A DNA stretch of 64,000 nt from Homalodisca vitripennis (Eukaryota > Arthropoda > Insecta > Hemiptera > Cicadellidae), in contig NC_060213.1 of assembly GCF_021130785.1 (NCBI RefSeq), positions 114,034,501-114,098,500 on the forward strand, read 5' to 3'. Below, one piece after another: positions 10,898 to 23,600 of this stretch. Under the pieces are notes generated by a model. That model did no database searches and was not told the DNA's origin. It worked only from the letters and a program-made list of their open reading frames with translations. A program made the position numbers and the translations under genes. Each line of letters opens with the position of its first letter. Positions within the stretch are counted from its first letter, which is position 1.

Positions 10898-13489
10898 TAA
10901 CCCATTTGAGGTTTACGCGTTTACTTTTTTTAGGTCTATGAGACAGCGAAACTTTTAATTAAACTTTAGTTTTTTTTTACTGAATCGGGCCGTTATCACG
11001 ACGATTTGTAGATCAAATGATCTACTAGTATGGCATTATTTACAATTTTTCCAGATAGGGTAGTAGATTAAACCTATCACCAACGGAATATCACAGCTCT
11101 TTACCTTTTCTTTGCTTCTTTGAACGAATTGTATCAGACGAAGGCGAACACTGAAATATTCTTCCTATTGTTATTGAATTATATTCTTGCACATAATGAG
11201 ATGGGGAAGCCATTTAAAACTTATTAGAGTAATTAAAAGTGTACTCACGTTAAGAATCCTTACAACAGAATACTAACATTTTCCACTATATGAAGTTTTT
11301 ACTCTTAGACGGCACAAAGTTAAGTGTTGAACATCACAGAATCTCTTAAGTACAGCACTAAATAACAAGTTGCTGTGATGTCCAGAAAGGAACTAAGTGT
11401 AAGAGCTAATTTATAATACGAGCCTTATAAACTAGATGGAAGGGTTAGCAACCGAGTGGCTTGGACATTGTTATTAAATGTTTCAAGATTCCCAAGAAAA
11501 GAAGACATCTGTTCGTTGTTAACAAAAGTATGTATAGTAGCACAAAATGTTAGAAAAAAATAGTTTCTGTTTCTGATCTACACCTTTTATTCTTTTAATA
11601 GCAATAAAGTAAAAGTATTAATACTTTATATATTAATATATTATTTATAGGTCGAAAACCCATACCTATTGTATATCAAAATATAAACTAAATTATTTTT
11701 TCCATAAATGGAGTGTTCTTAATGATTTATACAATATTATTATTATGTATTTTGATAATCGATCACAACAAAATCACTTAGCTTTATCTACAAAAATATA
11801 TCATTATTATAAACTTTTGTTTACTAATAAATAATCTAATAAATATCGTCGGTAATCCACACAACGAAGTATCGGAATACCGTCAAAACTTACTATTTCT
11901 AAGTTAACACAAACGGGTCCTTTCAGACCATTCCACAAAGACTGTCCTCAAAATCAGTAGAGTTTTCCTTGGATCGTGAGGAACCTATGGACCAAGTTTC
12001 AATTCTCTAGTACCTTTCTATCAAGAGTTTCTATCACACAAACGAATAAACACATATACAACAATACAGTTTTAAGAAAGCCCTGACGAGTCCTTCATCA
12101 AGGTTACCTGTAATATAGCCTACGTGTTTAAAACTCATAATACCCAATGGGAATCATACTAGACAAATACTTTTTATTTGTTTACCTGTTACAAACATTA
12201 TGAAAACTTGAGGACGTTTATAGCAATTTGGTTTACAGTAGTTTGTTATGCATTAAGTAAACTTAATTATTATTAACGTTGTATGAATACAGTTACTGTA
12301 GATAGATGCAACGAACACAGCCCGTGAAAGCAACACTGGATATATTATGATCCAAGCCATGCTTGAGGATATTATGAGATATTCGTGTGTGTTTATTGTG
12401 ATTTGTACTAAATTAAGTAATTATTTAATTCGGGTGTATTTAATTCTGTTTTACTCATTAAATAATAACATAACAATTGACTCGTGGAATCTGAAGAGAT
12501 AAAAAAAACGTAAACTGGAGCTAAACTTAACATTCATAAATCCTGTTCCTTTGAGTCCAAACAACATAGCAATGAAAACCTACATATAGTAACATTGAAT
12601 CAACGATTCTCACAATAGCTATGTAATGTGTAGGAAGTTCTACTGTTTCATCATGCTTAGAGATCGTGTCTAACACATCGTAGTGCTCTCAATTATACAG
12701 CTGATGAGACAATACCTCTTCACCTACATTACACTGTATTTTGTAGTCTAGGTGTATCTGATGTTGAAACGACGTTAAGAGTTTATTTTGGGCTCCTTCG
12801 TCTTCGACTTTTTTTGGATCTCTACAGACGAACATGACTTCAGAATCCAAGAGTCAGATTCCAGACGCTGCACTAAGAGGAAGGTGAACTGGAGCTAAAC
12901 TCAACATTCATACTGCAAATAGCTACGTTATCTGTAGAAGGAAATTTTTTAGGAAGAGAAATAAACTTAACAGTGAATAGGGAGCACAAAAATTTGAGAT
13001 CTGCAATAGGAGTTGTTGGCACTCACAGTGTATAAAGTCAATATTTATATTACTTTGAGAGCAAAAGATAGCAATGAAAATTTATAGTAACGCCATTCAG
13101 GCAGTGATCTATGCAATTCTGGTTTTGGATATATGCACTTTGAAGACGATACGAGCAGTCAATTTGCACTGCACACGCGAACAACCTAGGGTTTCTCTAA
13201 ATAAATAATGGGGTTTTCCTCAAAAAATAAATTAACTACTAGCCGCACCTATTTTGCTAGAGTCCAACTAGAAGAGTATCAAAAGGGTTAAACAAATAAA
13301 ATTGAAACGATTTTTCAAATTATATATTTCTTAACTTGCTAAGAGACTTAAAGTTACCACTTTAAGAGTCTGTCGTTTAAGAGCCTCAAATGTATATGCC
13401 CTCCTAAAACTAGCGTAGCTACTATCAATTTTTTTTCTAGGACAAATTACTCTATTGATTTAAGTAAAACCCCGGTTGTGTTCTGATAT
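10898..13489. other. AT-rich stretch without a recognised gene
   Basis: I see no coding motif. At about 11970-12055 the sequence ACCAAGTTTCAATTCTCTAG, a run of ACA-containing words, and then unique DNA resemble the 3' tail common in dispersed elements, but it is too short to class. Similar phrases (CTGGAGCTAAACTTAACATT) occur at 12517 and 12892, suggesting an old repeat. Confidence 0.5.
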
Positions 13490-13945
13490 AATGTAAATTG
13501 GCTCCTATACATGGACTATGATAGCAACTTCATATCCTCAGATAGTCAAGCCTCGCTTAGAGATATTATATCTAATATTTCCTTCAAACCTTAGAAGGAC
13601 TTATTGGTCCAGGACATTAGTCCAGAGCTAGTTCTATTCAAGGTTTAATCGTGTAAAAATGATTTTAGAACTCAGGTAGTCCCAGGTCAACAGGGAATCT
13701 TTAAAGCAGATCGCCGTAAATTTGGGAAGAATACGACAGTCAAGCCTTGGGAGTCCACCTTAAAAGTTCTCGAAATACTAGTCGGCGAGAATTAATGAGT
13801 TCAATTAGATTAATTACCGATCATGACCATACCCGGATGAGCCTCTATAGTGGAATCACTGAAACCAAGAAACTGAACATAGATATTGGACTGTGTAGCT
13901 CTGAGAGCAAGGAGAATAAAACTGTCATTTTCCTACGTCGTTAAG
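13490..13945 (+). pseudogene. RNase H domain relic of a non-LTR retrotransposon
   Basis: In shifting frames the strand reads ISSDSQASLR (13528-13560), matching the second-Asp block of eukaryotic-type RNase H. Then comes a VPGQQGIFKADRR segment (about 13678-13715), matching the WVPGH-GI-GNE-AD block. A C-terminal tail follows (13747-13944) with SRRELMSSIRLITDHDHTRM, which resembles the LITGH segment after RNase H in Jockey, I and R1-type elements. The usual GH of VPGH is GQ, and the NE before AD is missing. It is a dead fragment. No reverse transcriptase was recognised immediately upstream. Confidence 0.65.
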
Positions 13946-14892
13946 TTGAAATTGATTGTGTTAAAGCGGCTTTGGAGTAATCCAAAGTACGAATATTGGC
14001 TTTAAACGTTAATTTCTAAAGATTTAACAAGAGAATTTTTAATACTTTTAAAACTGACATCTGTACTCTTTATTTAAAGTTTATTATTGAAGTCGGATAG
14101 TTTGAAATTATGACACGAACACTGATAATTGAAATTAAAAGCTGTAATAACAAGACACTAAAAGTATCTTTTTTGCACAAAAGAGTATATATCTAAGCTC
14201 TTAAAACCTGTATGTGCAAAAAAAAAAACAAAAAAAAAACAGCAAGCAAAATCAGAAAACAATATGCCTCAAGGTACAAAAAGAAAACCGTGAAGGGTTT
14301 AATGGTGTGGCAGGTGCGAAAGTATTTGGGCTGTAAAGACAAATTTAATTTTCCAATACAAAAAAAGAGATATGGTATTACGATGGAAAGCACATCAAGG
14401 GAGGTAGCAGAGTGGGAATCGAGGTAATCCCTGTTTACGACGGCTCGGGCTTATTCTTCCCACAGACTTGCGGCACGACGCTGCGCAGCGGTGAGCGACC
14501 TGTCCCTTCTTATCGCGGTAAACCTTATTGTGTGGAGAGTTCTATTAGTCTCTTTCCCTTTGATAGTCTCCCCCTCTCATACCCATTTTATATTATCACA
14601 TTAGACTTAATTAAATGGTAATACACATCTCTTAAGTATCGCATGCGTGTTACAATAAATTGAGCTTTTTGGTGTCTTAATTATTCAGAGAATGTACATT
14701 TAAAAAAATAGATAAACATTTTTTGTTGGTACCTAAAAATGCAAATTTATATACAAATTTGTTATCAATCGAAATCCCTTGCACTCTAGACGTGCCTTTC
14801 GTTGATTTAAAATAAATCTGACTACAGGGCGCTGCCCCACGAACTACCAAAATTCTGACGTTAATCTTATGAGAGTATTTATGTTTGGTTAA
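13946..14892. other. No recognised gene; small CpG-rich patch
   Basis: The run 14412-14540 is richer in C, G and CpG than its surroundings and is open in one frame for about 70 codons, but I recognise no domain. The sequence at 14212-14245 is an A-rich tract. Confidence 0.4.
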
Positions 14893-14906
14893 GGGGAGAC
14901 TGCCAC
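14893..14906 (+). repeat. Left terminal inverted repeat of the MULE relic
   Basis: GGGGAGACTGCCAC, exact inverse of 15984-15997. Confidence 0.8.
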
Positions 14907-15308
14907 CTACCCGTCGCAATGCTATTTAAATGGAGCGTTTCATGTTAGGTTGGGTACACTTTTCTCAAAAACTATTTGAGTAAATATCACCACATTTTCA
15001 CCAAGTCATCTAGATGGGTTAAGAGTCATAAACCACTAATAAAATTATTATAAAAAGACAAAAATTAAAAAAAAAATTAAAAAACCAATTTTTTTTCACA
15101 ATTTTTTAAAAATATAAATTAATTTAAAACAAAATTATAAACAATATATTTATACATTTTTTAGTGCTTTGTGTAGCCCTACATGTAGATAATAATCACT
15201 GAAAGTTTCAAGTCTTTATCTTGATTATTTTAGGAGATAATGGTACCTAAGCGCAAAAAACTAAACTTTCGGAAAACACAATATAAAGAAAACTAACCTT
15301 TGATGGTA

Positions 15309-15832
15309 TCAGAACCCTCCTGGACAGTACTCTTGCTCATCATTATCCTCCAATTTCCTCTTCAACAGCCTTCTCCTAACTCTCTTCTTCTTGTTACCTT
15401 CTTCAGCCTCTTTATTAGCCTTCATAATCCGTACACGGTCAATAGATTTCAAAGTTTGAATTGTGTACATGCCAGGTTTAATTCCAATCCTTTCTAAAAC
15501 ATTTGCTTTGGCGATTGATCCCTCATTAAAAGCAGCAACTGCATCTGGGACTCCTAGTCTGTGTTTGTAGACCTACAAATCATTTTTTTTTATTCTTTGC
15601 CATATACAGCTATTGAAGCTCTCATTAGGATTTTGAGTCTTACCGTGAAGACAGCGTTTCAACAATTCATCTTTAGTCAGGTCTTTGTAAATAGGCTTTA
15701 TGGCCAACATAATAGCCTCTGGTAAAGAATTCCTATGTTTGTGAGTAGTTTTTAATTCCTGGGCTTTATTATAACCACACCAGGAGTCCTTTCCTTGAGG
15801 ACAGAGTAAATGTTGTGGTTTATCATCCGTTT
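15309..15832 (-). pseudogene. Mutator-like transposase, C-terminal fragment
   Basis: Reading right to left: PQHLLCPQGKDSWCGYNKAQ (from about 15830), a KTTHKHRNSLPEAI segment, IKPIYKDLTKDELLKRCLHG, KTQNPNESFNSCIW, then after frameshifts LGVPDAVAAFNEGS, ANVLERIGIKPGMYT and a basic tail ending near 15309. The CP.G..SWC, C.HG.TQN.NES.N and V..FN.G blocks are typical of the C-terminus of Mutator-like transposases found scattered in insects and other invertebrates. I know these from family resemblance, not from a search. There are at least two frameshifts between 15545 and 15590, one at a 9-base A/T run. The catalytic DDE core and DNA-binding part are absent. Confidence 0.8.
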
Positions 15833-15997
15833 ATCATCACTTTCCACAATGACATAACTCTCGATTTTATTTTTTATACCCGTTAATATAATAGATAGAT
15901 ATAATAAACTATACATTTTATTAATCAGGAAAACATGAAGAATTTTTAGGTGCAATGAAAAAATCGATTTTTTGAAGATTTAAGTGGCAGTCTCCCC

Positions 15998-17810
15998 ATC
16001 TGCTGACTACTAAAACACACACGTGTTACTCAAGAAGTTATTCTCAATCCACTAACCAACATAATATAAGCTGATTGGTTAAACATTCTAAAACTACTAT
16101 AAGGTCAGCTGATTACCAAAATACACATGTGTTATTCAGGACGTTATTCTAAATCCACTAACCAACATAATATAAGCTGATTGGTTATAACATTCTAAAA
16201 CTACTATAACATCAGCTAATTACTACCAAAATACAAATGTGTTACTCAGGAACGTTATTCTCAATCCACTGACCAACATAATATAAGCTGATTGTTTAAA
16301 CATTCTAAAACTACTATAAGGTCAGCTGACTACCAAAATACACATGTGTTATTCAAGGACGTTATTCTCAATCCACTAACCAACATAATATAAGCTGATT
16401 GGTTAAACATTCTAAAACTACTATAAGGTCAGCTGATTACCAAAATACACATGTGTTATTCAGGACGTTATTCTAAATCCACTAACCAACATAATATAAG
16501 CTGATTGGTTATAACATTCACTAAAACTACTATAACATCAGCTAATTACTAAGAACACAATGTGTTATTCAGGACGTTATTCTAAATCCACTGACCAACA
16601 TAATACGACCTGATTGTTTAAACATTCACTAACTACTAAAACATCAGCTGATTACTAAAACACACGTGTGTTACTCAGGACGTTATTCTCAATCCACTAA
16701 CCAACATAATACGACCAGATTGTTTAAACATTCACTAACTGATAAAACATCAGCTGATTACTAAAACACACGTGTGTTACTCAGGACGTTAATCTCAATC
16801 CACTGACCAACATAATACGACCTGATTGTAAACATTCACTAACTACTAAAACATCAGCTGATTACTAAAACACACGTGTGTTCTCAGGACGTTATTCTCA
16901 ATCCACTAACCAACATAATACGACCTGATTGTTTAAACATTCACTAATTACTAAAACATCAGCTGATTACTAAAACACACGTGTGTTACTCAGGACGTTA
17001 TTCTCAATCCACTGACCAACATAATACGACCTGATTGTTTAAACATTCACTAACTACTAAAACATCAGCTGATTACTAAAACACACGTGTGTGTTCTCAG
17101 GACGTTATTCTCAATCCACTGACCAACATAATACGACCTGATTGTTAAACATTCACTAACTACTAAAACATCAGCTGATTACTAAAACACACGTGTGTTA
17201 CTCAGGACGTTATTCTCAATCCACTGACCAACATAATACGACCTGATTGTTTAAACATTCACTAACTACTAAAACATCAGCTGATTACTAAAACACACGT
17301 GTGTTACTCAGGACGTTATTCTCAATCCACTGACCAACATAATACGACCTGATTGTTTAAACATTCACTAACTACTAAAACATCAGCTGATTACTAAAAC
17401 ACACGTGTGTTACTCAGGACGTTATTCTCAATCCACTGACCAACATAATACGACCTGATTGTTTAAACATTCACTAACTACTAAAACATCAGCTGATTAC
17501 TAAAACACACGTGTGTTACTCAGGACGTTATTCTCAATCCACTGACCAACATAATACGACCTGATTGTTTAAACATTCACTAACTACTAAAACATCAGCT
17601 GATTACTAAAACACACGTGTGTTACTCAGGACGTTATTCTCAATCCACTGACCAACATAATACGACCTGATTGTTTAAACATTCACTAAGTACTAAAACA
17701 TCAGCTGATTACTAAAACACACGTGTGTTACTCAGGACGTTATTCTCAATCCACTGACCAACATAATACGACCTGATTGTTTAAACATTCACTAACTAAG
17801 ACTCACCAAT
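15998..17810. repeat. 106-bp tandem satellite, about 17 copies
   Basis: The newer subfamily (about 16600-17810) has a 106-bp period and is almost uniform. Each monomer carries three perfect palindromes: TGTTTAAACA, ATCAGCTGAT and AACACACGTGTGTT, the last two six bases apart. The left part (16000-16600) is an older, divergent subfamily with TATAAGCTGATTGG in place of TACGACCTGATTG, and shows hints of a two-monomer higher-order unit. The right end stops cleanly at ACTCACCAATAAG. Confidence 0.95.
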
Positions 17811-18916
17811 AAGAATGTATCGTAAGATATACTACTTTATAATACGACATAACCAGTTGACACCGGTTGGTATTTGACCTGTTGTGGCCTTTATTCCTTA
17901 GTTATGTTTTTAATAAATAATGATTAATTAATAAAATGCCTGTTTTAGAGACAGATGCCTGTCTGCGTACAGATAACACACATTATGTTTGTTATGGTTT
18001 CGTGACGAATATACAGTGTAAGTGCTACAATAATCCGAGACAAGAAAATTAAAGTTATTAACATTACTTTCATTAATTCGTAGACATCCGACTACTAGAC
18101 ATTATATTTTTTTCAAAACATGCTTTAAATAAGATCTGTATGAACTCATCAAAACAAACTTTATTAATCAAAAAGTGTTTGTAACAAGTTGAGGTTAAAA
18201 TAAACTATTTCAAACATTTCACAGATCAAATTCAATAAAAATCTTTGAAATAGATTATTTAACCTGATCGCATAGTTGAATTACTCGCAGTATTAAAAAC
18301 TATACTTATTTGTACACTTTGCGTACACTTTATACGTTCAAAAATATCACAAACGTAATTTTATGTACATTAATAAGAGTTCATTTCCAGCAGAAAAGCA
18401 GCTGTCACAACTTTGGGAAGGGGATAGATCTGATTGAAGAGATAACCACACCGGGGCTATAAACAAATCTAAATAAATCTAAGTTTAAACAGAGATAAAA
18501 GTTAAATATTTAACTTATGTATTTTACACAAGTTGGAATATTGTTAACGAATATTTTTTTTCATTTTTAGGGTTCTAGGGGCAGGGGTTGTTTTAATCCC
18601 TCTCATCCCCTCCGTTAATCTGAACGTAAGATTAGGAATAAGTATACAGGATTAGCATTGCTACACAATTTGATCTCTGAAGAGCTAGTCAGTTTCATTC
18701 TTAACTGGTTCCATCTGTAAGTACGAGTGAGGTAGCCTTATGGCTAGGCTTGGGTGTAATAGAAAAATATACCCAGAAGACTAATACTTAACAACCGATT
18801 GGATACAATCATCATTCAACATGTAATTAATTAGAATATGAAATTGTAATCACGGGAGGCTCTTATTGCTTAAAAAGAACATATTTTTCCATCATAGACA
18901 TTTATTAGCATTTGTT
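17811..18916. other. No recognised feature
   Basis: AT-rich sequence without coding motifs, tandem repeats or inverted ends that I can see. Confidence 0.5.
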
Positions 18917-19154
18917 GAGAGTATTTTGTAGGTTGGTATCAATGCCCGAAGTTAAAATGCTGTAAAGAAACTAATACTGAAAACATCTGACACGTGTGTA
19001 TCAAGTACTTTCTCCACTTATGCCAAGTGAGGTGAGAGAGTATTTTGTAGGTTGGTATCAATGCCCGAAGTTAAAATGCTGTAAAGAAACCAATACTGAA
19101 AACATCTGACACGTGTGCATCAAGTACTTTCTCCACTTATGCCAAGTGAGGTGG
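18917..19154. repeat. 119-bp direct duplication
   Basis: Two adjoining copies (18917-19035 and 19036-19154) differ at about two positions. Each contains CACGTGTG. The similarity implies a recent tandem duplication. Confidence 0.95.
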
Positions 19155-20296
19155 ATCAAGTGGAATACGAGTCTATGGCGAGCCACCATCTGTCTCTGTC
19201 AGACAGACACACAGACAAATGGTCTGAGACAGCGTTTGACTGATGAAGCATGGCAATCTGAGACAGAGGACTCTCTCCCACTGAACTGTCTAGATCCTTT
19301 GGTTTGTGGATATCATGAAATAGAATGGAACGGTATGTGAAGAAGTGATCACTGATATTCTCTTCTATTTGTGTATTTGAAGGGAAAGGGATCCTTTTTC
19401 AGATAAAGTGTTAATAATACAAATGTTTTTGGTATGTATTTTTTATCTATAGAGATTACATCATAAAATACTGATCTGACAGTAAAAACATCGTCTGGCA
19501 CCAAACTAATAGACAGAACACGATGCATTTCTTATCTAATCTAATAACCCATAAGATATATTGTTGGGTTATATGAGATATAACTTCCTGTCGAACCAAA
19601 CACATATTTAGAGGGATAATTTGCAAATAATTTTGGAAATTAATAATAAAAATGATCTGTTTTAAAAATCGTATATACGTTCGTTTGTTCATCAATAATG
19701 GGCTGAACACATATGAGAGGCGTTAATTGTTTAAGATACAACTAACGTTTAACGACAGCTTTTGAACGGCTGCATTCACATGCTTGGATTAAGCTTACAA
19801 ATTGTCTCACTGAGGTACTAAAAAATGTAAAGAGTAAGAAAATATTCACAGCTGGATGAAGCAGCGCTTGAGTTTGTTTTGCTTTTTATGGACCTCATGG
19901 ATCATCAAGAAGTGTCCGCTTTAGGAGAATTATATTCCTGGGGGTGAACCTTTCGTATTGCTTTGAATGTATGGGTGTAGGTTCTGAATGCAAATGTTTG
20001 CAAGGGCGACTGAATGATTTAGCTTAAGTGAATAACAATGTATTATGACTTTTACAATAAAATTATAATAATTGTCAACAAATAAGCACATTAATTTCAA
20101 TAGATTACCTGAATGAGTAATGTGGTTTTCTCTTACGATTGCGCATCTTCTATTTCCTATTATTAAGGATCTCTAGAAGAGAAAGGGTACTATAATAACT
20201 AAGCTTACGAGAAAAAAGACTTACCAGAGGAACCAGTGGTTCCAAGAGACGAAGTTGAAGAAGTTTGGTGCAGGGGGAGGGTAGAGGTAGCAACAT
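19155..20296. other. No recognised gene
   Basis: Small open frames at 19113-19340 and 19456-19710 show no family motif; the first overlaps the duplication. Nothing else stands out. Confidence 0.5.
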
Positions 20297-20600
20297 CCCA
20301 GTGAGCAGCATTCTTTGGGGGGAGTGCAGCTGTAACAATAACAGTAACATTAGCAATTGTTAGTAACAATAATAATACGTTTAAAGGAGGTTGTTGCAAC
20401 AACTCAGTTAGTAGTATTCCTTGGGAGGAGTGCAACTGTAACAATAACAAGAACACAAACAATTATTAGTAATAATAATACTAGGTTTGGAAGAGTTACA
20501 GTATAGGTGGTAACATATTAGTAAGCAGCGCTTTTTAGGGAGAGCGTATCTGTAACAATAACCGTAACAACTTAGTAACAACAATACAAGGCGATAATAG
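20297..20600. repeat. Degenerate tandem repeat, three units of about 110 bp
   Basis: The phrase GAGTGCA(G/A)CTGTAACAATAAC starts at 20322 and 20428, and a diverged GAGCGTATCTGTAACAATAAC starts at 20542. AGTAAC and AATAATA runs and AGCAGC(A/G)(C/T)T motifs follow in each unit. Overlapping Leu-rich minus-strand frames here are products of the repeat. Confidence 0.8.
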
Positions 20601-23600
20601 AAAAGTATATTCAATCACGTTACAAAAGTACAAAAAGATGACAACGAGAACTGCAAGGGCTTTGATGAGTGGGTGTCATCCATCTATCGCACGGTTAGAA
20701 CCAATGATATAAATAACAATGTCCACATCTGGTCCTTGATTTACTGCCTTATAAAAATGCAGGACAGGGTTTAATTACGTCTGTTTGTAATGGCCAACCA
20801 TTGACTGACTAGTATCTAATGGTAAATCTGCACGGTAGAACCAAGATAACAGCAAAGTAAGGAACGGTATGAACTTCTTTTTATAATGTTTTTATTTCTA
20901 GGTGAACTTCCTAAACCGTACTGAGACTACGCATTGATTTATTCAAATCTCGCCGGAATGTTTCCTGGATATTATTTATCTCGCAGTGGTTTATATAATT
21001 TATTCAGGCAACAAAAAACAGCTGACATTTTATCGGCATACGGTTTAAAAAACGATTTCTTCTGAACAGCTACTAATTGTTAGTCACTTCAATTAAGATA
21101 GGAACTTAAATAAATATGTTTTATTGCATATTATTTTTTAAATGTTTATACCTAACGCTATGGAAACAGTTAAATTTATCCTTAAAATTAAATTTATTAC
21201 GCTTTGGATATCAGGTTATGTACGCATCGTTCTTGCAATAATGGCTGTTTGTTCGTTTAAGGGGTGAAGTATATTAATTTCGTAATCTTATAACAGCAGA
21301 TTGTCGCAAAGTACAAAAGCGAAGGCCATAATTGACTGACGCCAATTTATGAGTCAAGGTAAAGAAAGGGATGCAGCTTAACACACTTTTGGAGGTGGGG
21401 AGCAGGGGAGGACGATGATGTGGGAGGTCTACCTCACTGCTGACATCAAAAACAGGGATGTGAGCAGGAAATTAGTCGTAATATCGAAGAGAATTGACTG
21501 AAAGATTCGTTTTAAATATTGACACATTCCTCAAATCACACTTAAAATATATGATATACTAACCTATTTTGATCAGTTTGAGGTTTTACGTAGTAAAAAA
21601 TAAGAAGATATGAAATGTGTTTTATTTTACAATATTAGAAAAAAACAATATACAGTGTGTTTAGCAGATAAGCACATATAGCATATATAGCAAATAGTAA
21701 ATACGATAGTAACGAAACCATAACGTCCCATGTAAAGTGCGCATTTGCAACAATATTGTCTATTATATGACGCAATACGTTGCACAGAATTACTCTGGAG
21801 TAAAACCTGCCAAACAAGCTTAAAAACACAATGTTTGCACTGTTAAATAGTGATATCAGGGCTTCAACACAAACAAACACTTTTATACACACACACTTTT
21901 TTTTAGTTAATTATAAAGTATAAACTATCTTCAATTACAGAATATAAAAAGGTACCACTAGTTACAAAATACATAGTCCTTTGCTAAACTATCTCACTAT
22001 AAAAGGCATCGACGTAAATAAGGAATTCAGGGGGCTCAAACAACCCCGAAATATTGAAAGATAAACATTAAAATTTCCCCCAATAGTTTTTTTCTTAGCT
22101 AGAACACATTTATGAGGCTTTAAAGCTTAAAAATTTCCCGGAGGAATATTCTCGAGCCCCTATTTTTGCAGAATATCGTATACTTCCTAAAGCACCCAGT
22201 ATGTCAGTCCCCCCCCCCCCCCCCGAAAAATGCACTGATTAAAAGAGAATCAAAGTAAATTAGCTCTACAGTTAATATGAAATATTTTTAAAAAGTAAAC
22301 GTATTGCTTTTTCACCCTTTCTTTTCTTTTGTCGAAACAACCTATAATAATTGTCATAAATGCAATTTATACATATAACATAAAGGCTTTTAATAAATCC
22401 AGCGTTTTATTGATTATTTACGTATATTTATTAACTTTAATAATCCTTTTTGTCGGTGGATGTACACAATAACATTTCCAACTGTATGTTTTCTATACAA
22501 AAAGTTATTAGATAAAATTTCGTTACGACCAAAAATGTAACTGGACATTTGTGGATATCACGTAAAAATCATGATTTTTATACCTGATATAGCCTATAAA
22601 TAATATCAATTTATTTACGTTAGAGTATTTTTCAACAAAAAAAGTTAAGATATTTGTAGGTAGATAATTAAATTTTACCAGGATTATTAAACAAGTGCGA
22701 ACGTTTCATCATTTAAAGGTCAGCATAATAATCCATCGAAAATCAAAATGTGGGGTAAATTTATCGAATATGGTAACATTTAGTTTTTAATTTTCTGCAT
22801 TTATCCCAGAAATTAGATAAGATATGAAGAGATTGGTTCAAGGTGAAACATTTAATTACATCTAAACGCATTGAATCTGGTAACGTCACATTCTTGTATA
22901 TTTTCAATCTGCACGGTTGATAAAGGTTTTACGAATGCTTCGTTTGGAAGAAGAGTCGACAAGAGAAGTTATGTGAGGTGTGATTGCAGGTGGGTGGGGG
23001 TAGAATCACAACACACAAAGATGTCAAAGGCCGATGATTGAGATATCGAGTCAAAGACCAACAAAGTCACAATGGGCGTTGATTGTTAATTACTCCAATC
23101 TGTACCCAGGTTGTCAACAAACGTGATTGTGCGGCATTCGAAAGAACCGACCACTAATGGGTTCCGCATTCAGTCGATACAATGGCAAAACAAACTAATT
23201 AACTATTTACTTTTAAAACTAATATTCTGTTTGAAAAGAACAAAAATAAAATGTTTGATAAATACAAAGTACATATAATATAAAATGTATCATATTTTAC
23301 TCAGTGATCTGTGATAAATAACTGGTTGTGAATAATTTTTTAAATATTTCCCTTTATATTCAACGAATGAAATTAATTTATAATTTACGGAATTCATGTT
23401 TTTTCAATTAAATAGGCTATAATTTATGAAAACGACATGTCAAAATTTTAACTAAATTAAATTTGTAATAAGTACAAAAATGTCACTCCCTGAAGCTACA
23501 GCCCGTGATAATATAATATAATTGTATAAATTGAATATAATTGTATTGTTGAACTCCAGTACAACCCATTTACATACATTAAAAATGTAACATTTTAATT

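Larger units (their letters stand above)
14893..15997 (-). mobile_element. Mutator-like (MULE) DNA transposon relic with terminal inverted repeats
   Basis: The ends are GGGGAGACTGCCAC (14893-14906) and its exact reverse complement (15984-15997), enclosing about 1.1 kb that holds the C-terminal part of a Mutator-like transposase on the minus strand. The autonomous element would be several kilobases, so this is internally deleted. I see no convincing 8-11 bp target duplication: GTTTGGTTAA lies to the left and ATCTGCTGAC to the right. On the right the element abuts the 106-bp satellite directly. Confidence 0.75.

Noticed and set aside
14412..14621. CpG-rich 70-codon frame as an exon
   Set aside because: No domain, no splice signals and no neighbouring coding sequence.
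20150..20614. Leu-rich minus frames as membrane proteins
   Set aside because: They overlap a degenerate tandem repeat and change frame with each unit.
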